Shown piece by piece: positions 32,746-45,657 of a stretch of 64,000 bases of DNA; positions within the stretch are counted from its first letter, which is position 1, and the number at the start of each line of letters is the position of its first letter. The DNA comes from Patiria miniata (taxonomy: Eukaryota; Echinodermata; Asteroidea; Valvatida; Asterinidae). The notes under the pieces are model-generated. The model did not search any database. It saw only the letters and a list, made by a program, of their open reading frames with translations, and was not told where the DNA came from. Location of the stretch: positions 41,577,058 through 41,641,057 of the forward strand of contig NW_024037059.1 in NCBI RefSeq assembly GCF_015706575.1, read 5' to 3'. The translations under genes and the position numbers were made by a program.

Positions 32746-33067
32746 TTGCTCCAACACTGATGCTCTCTTAATCTGGTGATCTTGTGTGCTAAACCGTATA
32801 ACTTCCTCTTGCAAAATCTCATTAAGGTGGGGGCGTGATTGTTATAGCTACAATCCCGGCCAAAATGGTTGGGACACTTCCTGAGCCTGCCACGGTCACC
32901 CACTCCCCCGCTCCCCCAGTCAATGTTGCTCTCTCCAGCTGATGGAGCACACAACGTGCAATGAGAGACAACATTGAACGGGGGCGGGGGGGGGGGGGGC
33001 TCAGCGAGATTTGGCCAGGATTGTAGAATCATAATACTCACCCAAGTGAATAATTTTCCTCCAACAG

Positions 33068-33319
33068 TGGACACCCAACCTCCGACTTTCACAGGTTGCC
33101 CGGCTCAACGCCAGTCCCTGTTGCCGTCCGGCAGCGACAGAGTGATAGTCACATGGACTGAGCCTGTAGGTTCTGATAACATTGGCATTACCAATACTGA
33201 ACGCAGCCATAGACCAGGAGACAGCTTCAGTTTCGGTGTCACTCAAGTCACCTATACCTTCTCTGACCGGGCCGGCAATCAAGCCAGCTGCATATTTTCA
33301 GTCAATGTCACTGCCAGAG
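33068..33319 (+). CDS. Orphan HYR exon 2 (block C, copy 1)
   Basis: A 252-bp phase 1-1 exon from CAACAG to GTTGGT. It encodes TQPPTFTGCPAQRQS, WTEPVGSDNIGI, GVTQVTYTFSDRAGNQ and CIFSVNVTA. The donor lacks the usual +3 A/G and +5 G but is the same in copy 2. Confidence 0.82.
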
Positions 33320-34486
33320 GTTGGTAGTTTAGTACATGAACAAAAGAAAGTAGGCCGTGTACGAAACGATAAGCGCATCGATGCATCAGTGAGCGCTAGA
33401 CCAGTCGACCGAATCATAGGGTTGCAGACCGGTAAATAAATTTACATAGATCTCAGTGATAAATGCCCCCACTTCAGAAATTCAGGAAAAATACTCACAA
33501 CTCTCTGAGGTATTCAAGACGTGCATCAAATTAAAGCTTATTTCATCATCGTTCAATTTCTGTTCAATTTTTTGGGGTTAACCAATGACTTTTGGGAGGA
33601 AATGCCATTCAAACATCCAAAGATGATCACCCCTAAAAGCAGTCCTGAAGCCCATCACCATTTTGAAAATGGACACCTACGCTCCATTGCAAAATAGAGC
33701 CATTTTATGACCTACATCATCCACATTTCACAGAAATACGAGCTCGCAGTCCTCTGCACAGCTTCCAACCTTCTCTTTTACAAATCATCAAGTTCACAGC
33801 CTTCAAAATGCCCTAATACTAAAGAATTTGAGGGCATGCAAATCGTGATTTGGCCGGCGTAGGCAATTTCGGCCCAAGTTACTGGTCTGCACCCATATAG
33901 AGCAAGGAGGAGAAAGAAGTATAACACCTTCCCCGCATGCACCGCTTCATTCGGCAGGCTGTAACTTTGTTGTCAATATCGTATGTGCAATCATCGAATA
34001 TAGCATGCATGATCTGCACTCAAAGGCTGTGGTTGTTTTTTTTTCGCAAAAATATTAATGATGAAAAAAAAAAACCCCACTTCCGCACTGAGGCAATGCG
34101 TTGAAACACTCTTTTACGTGCACAATGTGAAACATACCGCGCACAGGTGGCATATTTTTTTTTGGGGGGGGGGGGGGTGATCGCATGCGGGGGTCAGAAG
34201 AGCCAATCACAGGGTGCCTCAACTATGTGACTGGTGTATGGGCATCCACTATCCAGTCTTTATAAAGAGATCAGTGGGCAATACAGATGTTGTTAGGACC
34301 CCCTCATTGTTGACAAAGAGTAGCATGTTTAACCAACAAAGTTGTTCTTTCAACGATTATACTACCGCTGAAGGGCTTTAATTAAATGGTTACAAGTAAA
34401 AGAAATGTCACCAACTAAAAATGTCTTTTCTGTTCCTGGTGCCTATTTGTTGAACTACAATATTCTTTTGACTTTGATTCCAACAG

Positions 34487-34564
34487 TATTTTCAAACCCG
34501 TGCGAGAGTAACCCTTGCTCTGGAGGAATTTGCTTTTACACGAGTAATGGATACACCTGTCATT
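34487..34564 (+). CDS. EGF-like half-module exon (block C, copy 1)
   Basis: A 78-bp phase 1-1 exon encoding [20 protein letters not shown] and then TCH. This is the same four-cysteine half as gene A's first exon. It lies 1.17 kb after the HYR exon in the same orientation. Confidence 0.72.
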
Positions 34565-34766
34565 GTAAGTAGTGACCGTCACATCTTCTCCCCCCCCCCA
34601 CCTTCCAAGCCCCTCTCCTCCCTCTCAGAATTTGGTAAAAGGCAAACGGGAGCTCTTATATGTTACAACAATTAACCACTGAGTGTCCTTTTAATGACGC
34701 CTCCTATTTGTGATCCATCTGGCAATGAGGCCATGAAAAAAAATTCAGTCTGTGTGGAAGCATTGA

Positions 34767-34815
34767 GCGTCTGGCCGTACTACAGAGCTTGCGATAGTAC
34801 TGTACGGCCAGACGC
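34767..34815. repeat. Hairpin with perfect 14-bp arms
   Basis: GCGTCTGGCCGTAC (34767-34780) and its exact complement (34802-34815). The loop of 21 bases itself begins and ends with TA..TAGTAC pairing. Copy 2 has it at 45035-45083. Confidence 0.85.
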
Positions 34816-36739
34816 AGTCGGGCTACATAAAACCCATATGTAGTGTATACGTGTAACAAGTTGAAAAAATAAATAAAAATAAAACTGAATACATGTAGCT
34901 GAACCTAATCAATAAGCAGGTTAGGGAGAGATGTTCTAAAATTACATGTGAACATTTCTAGGTCAAAGTTGGCCCAAGTCTAGATACATGTAATACTACA
35001 GGACAAAGAGGTGGGACATTTTAAAAAGTGTCGTTTAATTAAAAAAATATTAAAGACCTCCTGCTGTAGTCATTGCAAGGCTGTAGCCCATTAAGCATGT
35101 TAACTCCTAGTGGGCCACACAGTGATGCGCGAATGCATTTTGGAATAGGGCTGTTACTAGAGGAGAACATGAAATCATAATGGTATTAATTTGTCACTTG
35201 AAGTTGAAAATCATTCAGGCTGTTGACTGCTTAAATTAGTCAAAGCAAGGGCTTCTTATCTTGAAACATCTAGCCGTCTTGTAATTTCATGCTATTAGCA
35301 TATAGAATTTAAAGTCACTGTTGATGCTATTTGAAAATGAACCCCAAAATTAGAAGGTGCTGATGACAGCCCCCAGGTGAAAAAAAAAATGAACACGTGT
35401 TATTTTGCGAGCGAGCCAAAAAAGTCATGTTTACTATTAAAATATACATTTCTACCCAGAAATTTGCCTTGCAAACAAATAAAATAAATAAATTGAATTT
35501 CATTAGGGGACAGCCTGCCCCAAGCAGCCCCTACCCCCACCCCACCCCATTTTGGTTGATGTTATTGTCGTTTCATTTTCATTTTGTTGTTGTTGTTGTT
35601 GTTGCTTCCATCATCATTAATAATATCCTTTTCGTTTTGCCCTTTCCTGTCATAAAAAAATTGATGATATTAGCAAAATTTTCCCGTAGCGTTTAAACGT
35701 TTAATCAAGACTTCAAAAAGACTGCCGCCTGTGTCCCAGTATAATGTGTGGTAACTGCGGTCACATATATACTTACTTTGTATATATACACTTGTATACA
35801 CTTTAAGTTTAACCACCATTTTTTCCATGTTCTTTTGAAGTCTGCAGGCTATAAAATAATTTAAGACGAAATGAATCGTCTGCATTCTGCAAGTGTTGTC
35901 GAATCACTTCAAGAAATGTCAAGGCCTGAGGAAAATCGTTTCTTTGTATTTTTTTTTGGGGGGTGCTCCGATTTTCTTAAAAAGAAAACAAAAAAACAAC
36001 CTTTTATTTAACGGAAATGCAAACTACATCCAACTTCCAATTTCCAAAATATGAACAACTTTGCCTGCACAAATTTCCCGAAAGCAGCAGCATTCCTGAG
36101 CTGCCGCTTTCACATACAAGGCTTCAAAATAGTCACATACAAGATTTCTGGCTACACAACCGGCAGTCCCAGGCATCACAGGGGAGCCTCCTAGCAACAG
36201 TATTTCTAAGCAACCAGGTTGGAATGTGATGGGCATGCAGCCATGCACCTGTGGCTCAGATAGATAATCACTCCAGTTGCGCGTGGAAGCCAGTCATATT
36301 CATGAAAGCAGACGGTCTGTGATGAAAGCAACCAATGGCATATTTATTTGCCGGGAACCGGCTCATTTCATTGGCTGAGATACTATCATATAACTGTTGA
36401 TCATCTAAGAATCTTCCAATTACTGACGGCAAGTTCTCAAAGGCCTTAAAGTTCGGGTGGCCTACAGCTGAACCCAAATGTATATGCTTTGTAACGAACA
36501 AGAGTGGCATTGTATCAATTTGAACAATGCGGCTATCAATCATTCTCTGGAAAGGCTTTTCGGAGCTGAGATTTTATTTGGGCATTTTTTTTCCTCAAAG
36601 ACAGGGTAAAACTTTTTGCGAAAAATGTGGGAAACTGAATTGAACGTGAAATTTCACCTCCGTGTTGTGTACATGCACATAGATAAACGATATGGGGATG
36701 ATATTCCAAGTCCAAATAATTCATTAAATGTAGGGCTCC

Positions 36740-37600
36740 GGATGTCTTTTTTTCGTAGTACGATTTTATTCTTCGCTTATTTAAAAAATAAAACTGCATG
36801 GCCTACATTATATTTGTAAATGTTACTCTAGAATATAATTATTTCGGAATACATTTTGAAATTAAGTTTGAAGTCAAAGGGCTGTTGATCGTTTTATTCG
36901 TATTCCTTTTAAAATTAGGAAAAACTAAGCAGAATTCGTATTAAAATTTCCCCTGGAATCTACAAAAGAATTAACTGAGAATTCAGAACCTAATGGGCTA
37001 GGGTGTTTTAAATTGTTTTACTTTAAAAATAAATCGAGAGAACAAGATATATTAATCGTATTAAAATAACCCCTATTTATTTGATGTCTCTCTCTATCTG
37101 AGGCCGGGACAATATAAAAGGGATGACGATTAATTCTTCGTGTATTTAAAAAATAAAACACATGGCCTACATTATTTTGTGAAAATGTTTTATTCTAGAA
37201 TATATTTTGGAATATATTTTGACGCTATTATTTGAGTGATGTTGTTAATCCTGATCATATTAATTTAAAAATAAGAAAAACCGAGCATAATTCGTATTAA
37301 ATTTCCCTTGGAATCTACAAAAGAATTAACTTAGAGTGCAAACTTTAACGGGCTAGGTTTTTTTTAATCATTTTGCTTTTAAAAAAATATTTAGAGAACC
37401 AGACGTAAATCTCTCTCTGAGGCCGGGAAAATAAAAAAAGGGGATGACGATTTTATTCTTCATTTATTAAAAAAAAACCACATGGCCTACATTATTTCGT
37501 GTACCGGTACATGTTCTACTCTAGAATATATTTTGGAAGATATTTTGGCATGAAGCATTAAATGCAAGTGCTGTATTAAATGTGCCCCCTATTCCAGCCG
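36740..37600. repeat. Three degenerate tandem units of about 320-360 bp
   Basis: The landmark series AAATAAAAC..CATGGCCTACATTAT, then TCTAGAATATA, recurs at about 36785, 37150 and 37470 with much divergence. Old tandem repeats, AT-rich, no coding sign. Confidence 0.7.
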
Positions 37601-38059
37601 GGAAATAGAAAAGTGTCTTATAAAAATATATTCTTGCTTTGAAAGAAATTTTGAGACAATGATTGACAGGCGACCTTCAAAACTTATACATTGTATATTT
37701 TTGTTGATAATTATGTATGATAGTTATGTTCAAAGCGATTGATTTGATGACCGCCCGTCCGCCCGCCATAATGACTCCTCAAAAACGAAAAAGATAGCCA
37801 TGTTCTCAAAGGGATGTATTTAATGCCCGCCCGCCCTAAGACGACTCGTAAAAAAAAAAAAAAAAAAAAAAAACAGTTGCGAAAAGGGGGGGGGGGCACG
37901 GGCCGGGTGTGCCCCCATCTGGATCCGCGCGTGCTAGTGGGAACTATTCATTTTACTGGATTCAGTCACTGAGGTCTATTTTCTGGAATGAAAAAGCTAA
38001 TTAAAGTATAATAGCTTATTTAAAGTGTATTGGGTCGCTCGAGTAGCGTCTGACTTGGG

Positions 38060-38227
38060 TTGGTAACAAGTCATTTTTTTGCAATCCCAAGTCAAGTCAC
38101 AAGTCATTGTTTGCAAGTCCAAGTCAAGTCACAAGTCAAAGCCGGTATTTTCAAGTCAAGTCACAAGTCACAAAAATAGCGACTCGAGTCAGACTCGAGT
38201 CCAAGTCACATGACTCGAGTCAGCAAC
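38060..38227. repeat. AAGTCAAGTCACAAGTC tandem repeat
   Basis: Repeats of CAAGTCAAGTCACAAGTCA with ACTCGAGTC units at the end. It stops exactly where copy 2 of the large duplication starts, so it marks or caused the breakpoint. Confidence 0.75.
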
Positions 38228-41200
38228 TCTGCTTGTAACTTTGAATCTTAGCATTTACCCACAAATGGCGAACCTTGTTTGTATTTAGCAGTTCGTGCAA
38301 TCATTGCACCACGCATTGGCGGTACAAGTGCAACCAGGAAACAAAAATTAAAGAAAAACGAGTTGAATTGACGTGACGTTCAGGCCATGGCACCATTTTT
38401 TTGGCATTCTTGTATTTTTGAAAGGGAGTGCTATGAAAGGGATGAAAGGGAGTAATTTATGCATATATATATATTTTAAACAAACCTACTGAAGCGATAA
38501 AGGGTACATGAAATGTTGTGCCGTTTCCTGTTTCCACTGCAAGTACAGTAAGTGCAGGACACTGTAATAACAGATCAGGACTGGCGGTATACGCCATAGT
38601 AGCATTCAGGAACGCGAATTCGGGGCGGAGGTTAAGGATCCGTAAATATGGAAGGCAAGGTCTCTTTGCGATTCGCTTTGGCAGTTTTTTACTACTCATT
38701 TCTTGTCGGAGTTCATCAAGTTCGAACAGGTTAGTGCTTGGATGTATGTCATGATACAATTTATGTTGCTACTTTGAAGTGGTTCCTCTGTTAATTTGAC
38801 TGTTTTTCATATTTCATAACAAATTAATGTGTGGCTGTGTTTGGTCTGATCCTCAGTCAAAGTACGCCTGTACGCAGCTTTGGGCCTTTGTATTGGTAGC
38901 TGGCTCGTCCTCTCTGTCAGTCTAGGCAATTTCCAACTGATTGTAATTCAACTTCTTAAATAAATTATAAAGTTTGCGGGTAACACCATGTGGAAAGATA
39001 TTCTTGGAAGATGCTTGGTTCTGAAAAAAAAAGCTGTTGGTTGAGTGTTCTTAATGAAACACAAAAGCAACATGGCCTACTAAATTGTTGAAGGCATTAA
39101 CAACAAATGAGGGCACGACATGGATGTTTAGTATCGTTAAAAAAGGCCCAAACTGCTTGTATTATTTAAAGGAGGAATATAGGACGCCATTTTTTTTTAA
39201 AATGAAACTTAAAGGAGATTTATGATCGGGCGGTTTTTGTCAACAACTGTTAAGGGAAAGTCGTTCGCCTTCTAAATGTTGCCCAAAATCATTAACCCCG
39301 GCCTTTTCTATTTTTAAATGTCTGATAACTTGGAGTCGGCAACTTTACGTCTTTTGTTGCAATTTAAATAACTGGATTTGGAGGATAAGTATGTAATAGC
39401 AAATATTGTTTAACTGACTTGCTTCACGTTTTGGGTTCGGAAATGGCGGAAAATCCAAGAAAACCAACCATATTTTTGTAGTCTGGTTTCCTGACCCCGG
39501 CCGGGCTATTTTGACCATCTCTCAGCCGGGGGGTTGGGGTTGGGGGGTTGGATTCCGCGCCCCTCCCGTACGATCTCGGCCATCGATTCACGCAAAATTA
39601 AGAAACTCGGTACATGCATATCAATAACTTATCATGAACATACCCAAGAAGTTTCATGACTATAGGTCAAAGGGTTTTGGAATTATGGCTTATTCATTAT
39701 TCATATGCATGAATGGTAATTCTGCTCTGTGTACACTACACATATGGGGAAATTCAGTTTTCAGGCGCGTTGCGCCGGTAAATATTTCGCCGTGGTCCGA
39801 TGTTTATGTTTTTGGTATCAAAAGATGTGCAAGGCTCGAGGCTTAAAGTCATAACAGCTCAGGTCGTGACATTTATCTTTCGAGACTTTCGCGGAAAAAG
39901 CAGATTCTGCCCGGCCCATTTAGGGTTAAGATAAAATGGAGAAATTAGACTTGGGGAATTGTTCGGTCAGAGTATCAGTCTACAGGCTTGTACCCCTTCA
40001 CAGGCGTGTAAGCTATTGCAAAGGAAATGTGGAATAAGTAAATATGAAAATTAGGAGCTGTTTTTAGAAAAAGCCGTTTTTTCCAACGCTGGTCGGCCGA
40101 CCAGTGTTGGAAAAATACAAGTTTTCTTAAAAATGTCAGCACACCAGGAGCCACGATTTTACAGAATGCTTTAGACTGTCATTCTCTAACAATTCATTAA
40201 GATATTTCGTAATAATTTGTTCATTTCGCTTTTTGATGTTTGCAAATGTTGTATCTTCCCTTTAAGCTCGCCACAAGCTTAGAGTCGAGGCTGTTTACTC
40301 TTGATGTATGCATTACGTGAACAGGTCTAAATCCCGCCTCCTAAATTGAAAATCACAACGGTAATATTTGCCCCCAACCAGAAGTTACTGTTCAGTATTT
40401 AAAACCTATGTGGTTGAAATGCTGGAATGTTATCTTCATGGAGACACTGATGATTTTGCGTATTTTTTGTGGTAAGACAAGAGTGAGTATTTTGATAATC
40501 GTGTACCTAATCACCGTCCATGCACAGAGCTAAACAACGATTTGAAAACAAACAATCATAATGCGCGCGCAGAGGTGATTCAATCAATGGCTTTAAGGGT
40601 GCCAGCTTCCGGTCCTCATCCTTTTAGGGCGGGGGGAGGGGGTGGCTGGGGGAAACAGTCTGTCGCCTTGCAATGCGAAAATCTCACCATGTGCGGCGAA
40701 CCTGATCAGGCTACGTGCTGAGCTAGCCTCAAGGGACTTTTTGCTCAGCACGTAGCTTTCGTGTGCTATATCGCAAGTCACAACTCTTACTCGGAATAAA
40801 ATCGATCATGCGCACGCAAAAAAAGGCGTCAATTCTTAAGGGGACACTGCCTCCTGAAACGAAAACCAGAATCAGAAAGATCATTAACAAAAATAGGATA
40901 TAAACATCCACACAAAGTACAATCATCCTTTTAAAAAGTCAGGCAAATTAGGACCGAGTTATGGGGACTTTCTGCTATCCCCGCAGCATTTCCGGTCCCC
41001 ACAAATACCACGTACATTCGAGTGTAGTGTCTCCACAACGTATCGTACATTGACTGAAATTGTGAAAACACAGGGAAAAGCGGATGCGTTACTTCGTCAT
41101 GTCCTATTATATAAAAAGGCGGGTTATTTCCGTCTTTTCTCGTTGTCGGTACGACATTAGGTTTCCTTTCAACCAGATGTTTGAAATAGGATAAGTAAAC

Positions 41201-41344
41201 ACTCCAAAACATTAACATTTCGGGGATTTGAGTGCCCCTTTTATTCTCTCCAATGGACTACACTGTGAGCGGTCACAATTGCCCCATCTGATGTACTCAA
41301 AGAGTCCATAACAACAGTTCCATTTCCATTTGTCTTAGTCTCAG

Positions 41345-41602
41345 GCGGGGACACGACCCCTCCAACCATCGTCTGCCCTGCAAACATCTTCGGTTACGTC
41401 AGAGAGATCACTCAGGTCCTGTCGTTCACCTGGTCCAATCCCACCGTCTCGGATGACAGTGGTGTTCAACCCACAGTGACCACCAGCCCAAATTATCCTC
41501 AGCCCACTGGCAGCTTTGATTTCGGCAGGTATCCAATCACCTACACTGCTGAAGATGAAGCTGGAAATATGGCCTCCTGCACACTCGCCATCAACGTCAT
41601 TT
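41345..41602 (+). CDS. Orphan HYR exon (block C, copy 2)
   Basis: A 258-bp phase 1-1 exon matching 25632-25889 with three amino-acid changes (Thr to Ser before FTWSNP, Ser to Thr in NPTVSDD, Thr to Ala near the end). The frame and splice sites are intact, so it has not yet decayed. Confidence 0.8.
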
Positions 41603-43470
41603 GTGAGTATACATTTATGTAGGAGTTGTAATGATGATGAAGACAGCTTCCTATCAGATGGTAAGAATCATGCTAAAAACGAGGCTGACATTTGGTATGA
41701 GGTTACATTTTAGTATAGCCTCTTATAAATAGTGTATTGGTTCAGACTAGTTCGGCGGCATGCAGCCATCGACCAATAGTGTTACCAAGATGCGCGCGCG
41801 CCCCGACTTTAAGACCGTAGTTTTCCAGTTCCACCTGAAAATAATGGCTTTAATTTTTTTTCCGTCCAATTGGTGTATTACAGAGGTTTCCCCTGTGAAT
41901 TGATATGCACACCCTCCGTTACAACAGCTAGTCTATTTCATTCTTGAGCATAGTGTACAGGATGACTAAAAAAAGGAAACACAAATGTTAGGACCAATAT
42001 TTTTTTAACGAAGTTCTTGCACTTTCAAATCTGGGATGAATGTGAATTGTTTTCGTTTTGTTGAAAGAACGGGGCCGTACCCGTACGTTCGATGACTAGT
42101 AATTTCAACGTCTCATAATTCCGGCAACGGACAAACAATGTTTCGGACTTAAGAGGCGTCGGACTTATGAATCGTCAGACTATAGTATGAGGCGTCGGAC
42201 CTATGGGGCGTCGGACCTATGGGGCGTCGGACTCATGCGCAGACCCGAAAGACCTTTTTGTGATCCGTGGACAGAATTTTAAAAAGGTGGTTGTGTTCAA
42301 AATTCGTAACTTGAAAAGTACACGAGCGATTTGAATGATTCTTCTACTAAAATACAGCTTATTAAATGAGCCTTTATATCCTAGATTTCGAAAGTGCTAC
42401 ATGCAGAATTTCATTAAAAACAATGGTCCTGCCATTTGGGTTTATGTCAACCTCTGATGAAAGCCTCGTGTCTTGGGTTATGAATGTTTTCACATTCTAG
42501 CGGGATGCAGTCGTAAAATGTGTATTGTTTGCAGGTTTTAAAAAGTTGTCAGTGGAAAAAGAAAAAGAAATGAAGATGTAAATAAATAACAAAATCAAGG
42601 ACAAATTAGCCAGGGGGCCGGGGCGACGTGATACAATCATTTGACATGTCTTGCCAGGCAGACATTTTCGTCATGTAAATCCCCCGAAGTATCCGAATTA
42701 TTCGTTATTCCATGAAGCACATCTGCTACAGAGAGCCTACCTTTGCAATCATTACCTGCTATTGCAAACCGGAAGTGGGAAACTGTCAACAATTTTGAGC
42801 GATAATTTGACAGATTTTCGGCGAACAGGATTTCTCGTCGTTGTAATTGGATGCAAACACATCGTACGATCGCCTAGCTCCATGGATCGACGTACATTTT
42901 GCCACATTTGTTTATCATCAACGTTATGTTTTGCGTATAATTAAGTATAAAATAACATACTTCAATACTTCTATTTAAGATGTAAATAATAAACTTCAAT
43001 ACTTATATTTAATATGTAAGTATTGAAAGTTTGAAAGAAAGAAATTTGCTAAAAAGGCAAAACAAAAGGACTATAGGTTTTTTCACATCCCAAACTGTGA
43101 CTTCAAAGGTGGTCAATTAAATGGGGGTCATACCCCATTTCAGCATTACATACTACACTGATGCTCTCTTAATCTGGTGATCTTGTGTGCTAAACCGTAT
43201 AACTTCCTCTTGCAAAATCTCATTAAGGTGGGGGCGTGATTGTTATAGCTACAATCCCGGCCAAAATGGTTGGGACACTTCCTGAGCCTGCCACGGTCAC
43301 CCACTCCCCCGCTCCCCCGGTCAATGTTGCTCTCTCCAGCTGATGGAGCACACAACGTGCAATGAGAGACAACATTGAACGGGGGCGGGGGGGGGGGGGG
43401 GGCTCAGCGAGATTTGGCCAGGATTGTAGAATCATAATACTCACCCAAGTGAATAATTTTCCTCCAACAG

Positions 43471-43722
43471 TGGACACCCAACCTCCGACTTTCACAGGTT
43501 GCCCGGCTCAACGCCAGTCCCTGTTGCCGTCCGGCAGCGACAGAGTGATAGTCACATGGACTGAGCCTGTAGGTTCTGATAACATTGGCATTACCAATAC
43601 TGAACGCAGCCATAGACCAGGAGACAGCTTCAGTTTCGGTGTCACTCAAGTCACCTATACCTTCTCTGACCGGGCCGGCAATCAAGCCAGCTGCATATTT
43701 TCAGTCAATGTCACTGCCAGAG
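43471..43722 (+). CDS. Orphan HYR exon 2 (block C, copy 2)
   Basis: A 252-bp phase 1-1 exon identical in protein to 33068-33319, with the same splice sites. It sits 1.87 kb after the preceding HYR exon because the 5.31-kb block is missing here. Confidence 0.8.
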
Positions 43723-44753
43723 GTTGGTAGTTTAGTACATGAACAAAAGAAAGTAGGCCGTGTACGAAACGATAAGCGCATCGATGCATCAGTGAGCGCT
43801 AGACCAGTCGACCGAATCATAGGGTTGCAGACCGGTAAATAAATTTACATAGATCTCAGTGATAAATGCCCCCACTTCAGAAATTCAGGAAAAATACTCA
43901 CAACTCTCTGAGGTATTCAAGACGTGCATCAAATTAAAGCTTATTTCATCATCGTTCAATTTAGAGCCATTTTATGACCTACATCATCCACATTTCACAG
44001 AAATACGAGCTCGCAGTCCTCTGCACAGCTTCCAACCTTCTCTTTTACAAATCATCAAGTTCACAGCCTTCAAAATGCCCTAATACTAAAGAATTTGAGG
44101 GCATGCAAATCGTGATTTGGCCGGCGTAGGCAATTTCGGCCCAAGTTACTGGTCTGCACCCATATAGAGCAAGGAGGAGAAAGAAGTATAACACCTTCCC
44201 CGCATGCACCGCTTCATTCGGCAGGCTGTAACTTTGTTGTCAATATCGTATGTGCAATCATCGAATATAGCATGCATGATCTGCACTCAAAGGCTGTGGT
44301 TGTTTTTTTTTCGCAAAAATATTAATGATGAAAAAAAAAACCCCCACTTCCGCACTGAGGCAATGCGTTGAAACACTCTTTTACGTGCACAATGTGAAAC
44401 ATACCGCGCACAGGTGGCATATTTTTTTTGGGGGGGGGGGGGGGTGATCGCATGCGGGGGTCAGAAGAGCCAATCACAGGGTGCCTCAACTATGTGACTG
44501 GTGTATGGGCATCCACTATCCAGTCTTTATAAAGAGATCAGTGGGCAATACAGATGTTGTTAGGACCCCCTCATTGTTGACAAAGAGTAGCATGTTTAAC
44601 CAACAAAGTTGTTCTTTCAACGATTATACTACCGCTGAAGGGCTTTAATTAAATGGTTACAAGTAAAAGAAATGTCACCAACTAAAAATGTCTTTTCTGT
44701 TCCTGGTGCCTATTTGTTGAACTACAATATTCTTTTGACTTTGATTCCAACAG

Positions 44754-44831
44754 TATTTTCAAACCCGTGCGAGAGTAACCCTTGCTCTGGAGGAATTTGC
44801 TTTTACACGAGTAATGGATACACCTGTCATT
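44754..44831 (+). CDS. EGF-like half-module exon (block C, copy 2)
   Basis: A 78-bp phase 1-1 exon identical to 34487-34564. Downstream there is no stalk, membrane or kinase exon on the plus strand before gene D begins in the other direction. Confidence 0.7.
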
Positions 44832-45657
44832 GTAAGTAGTGACCGTCACATCTTCTCCCCCCCCCCCACCTTCCAAGCCCCTCTCCTCCCTCTCAGAATT
44901 TGGTAAAAGGCAAACGGGAGCTCTTATATGTTACAACAATTAACCACTGAGTGTCCTTTTAATGACGCCTCCTATTTGTGATCCATCTGGCAATGAGGCC
45001 ATGAAAAAAAATTCAGTCTGTGTGGAAGCATTGAGCGTCTGGCCGTACTACAGAGCTTGCGATAGTACTGTACGGCCAGACGCAGTCGGGCTACATAAAA
45101 CCCATATGTAGTGTATACGTGTAACAAGTTGAAAAAATAAATAAAAATAAAACTGAATACATGTAGCTGAACCTAATCAATAAGCAGGTTAGGGAGAGAT
45201 GTTCCAAAATTACATGTGAACATTTCTAGGTCAAAGTTGGCCCAAGTCTAGATACATGTAATACTACAGGACAAAGAGGTGGGACATTTTAAAAAGTGTC
45301 GTTTAATTAAAAAAATATTAAAGACCTCCTGCTGTAGTCATTGCAAGGCTGTAGCCCATTAAGCATGTTAACTCCTAGTGGGCCACACAGTGATGCGCGA
45401 ATGCATTTTGGAATAGGGCTGTTACTAGAGGAGAACATGAAATCATAATGGTATTAATTTGTCACTTGAAGTTGAAAATCATTCAGGCTGTTGACTGCTT
45501 AAATTAGTCAAAGCATGGGCTTCTTATCTTGAAACATCTAGCCGTCTTGTAATTTCATGCTATTAGCATATTTAATGCTTGCAGTAAACAAACAGATGCC
45601 CTTGTGCCAGCATTTCTAAATTTTAATCAGAGCTGATTTTATATTGTTTTCTTTCAG

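Larger units (their letters stand above)
27442..32753. other. 5.31-kb block present only in copy 1
   Basis: The 14-mer ACACTGATGCTCTC stands at 27442-27455 and again at 32754-32767. Copy 2 has it once (43155-43168) and lacks everything between. Inside are CCTTGG minisatellite at both ends, interspersed repeats, a 4-kb TIR element and further MITEs. It is either a composite insertion with a 14-bp target duplication or a deletion through the direct repeat in copy 2. Confidence 0.8.
22160..35310. repeat. Large tandem duplication, copy 1
   Basis: It is nearly identical to 38228-45571. Apart from the MITE at 22383 and a 5.31-kb block (27442-32753) found only here, and about 135 bp near 33560-33690 missing from copy 2, the two copies differ by scattered single bases. 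Each carries HYR, HYR and EGF exons. True recent duplication and an uncollapsed second haplotype are both possible. Confidence 0.85.
35311..38227. other. Spacer between the two large copies
   Basis: Not duplicated elsewhere in the window and without a convincing exon. It contains a GTT microsatellite (35585-35605), degenerate tandem units (36740-37600), an A/G homopolymer pair (37850-37898) and the AAGTCA repeat next to the duplication breakpoint. Confidence 0.6.
38228..45571. repeat. Large tandem duplication, copy 2
   Basis: Counterpart of 22160-35310, including both hairpins, the 38-bp palindrome, the tandem repeat at about 42152 and the HYR, HYR and EGF exons. It lacks the MITE and the 5.31-kb block. 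The right breakpoint is at GCTATTAGCATAT, after which unrelated sequence with a SWIM-like exon follows. Confidence 0.85.

Noticed and set aside
32586-33092. 168-codon minus-strand frame rich in Gln-Gly-Phe-Asp-Pro
   Set aside because: Its repeats are simply the 27-bp CCTTGG minisatellite read in one frame; the rest overlaps the HYR exon on the other strand.
36740-37600. Degenerate repeats as an LTR pair
   Set aside because: There are three copies at irregular spacing, AT-rich, without TG..CA ends or any internal coding region.
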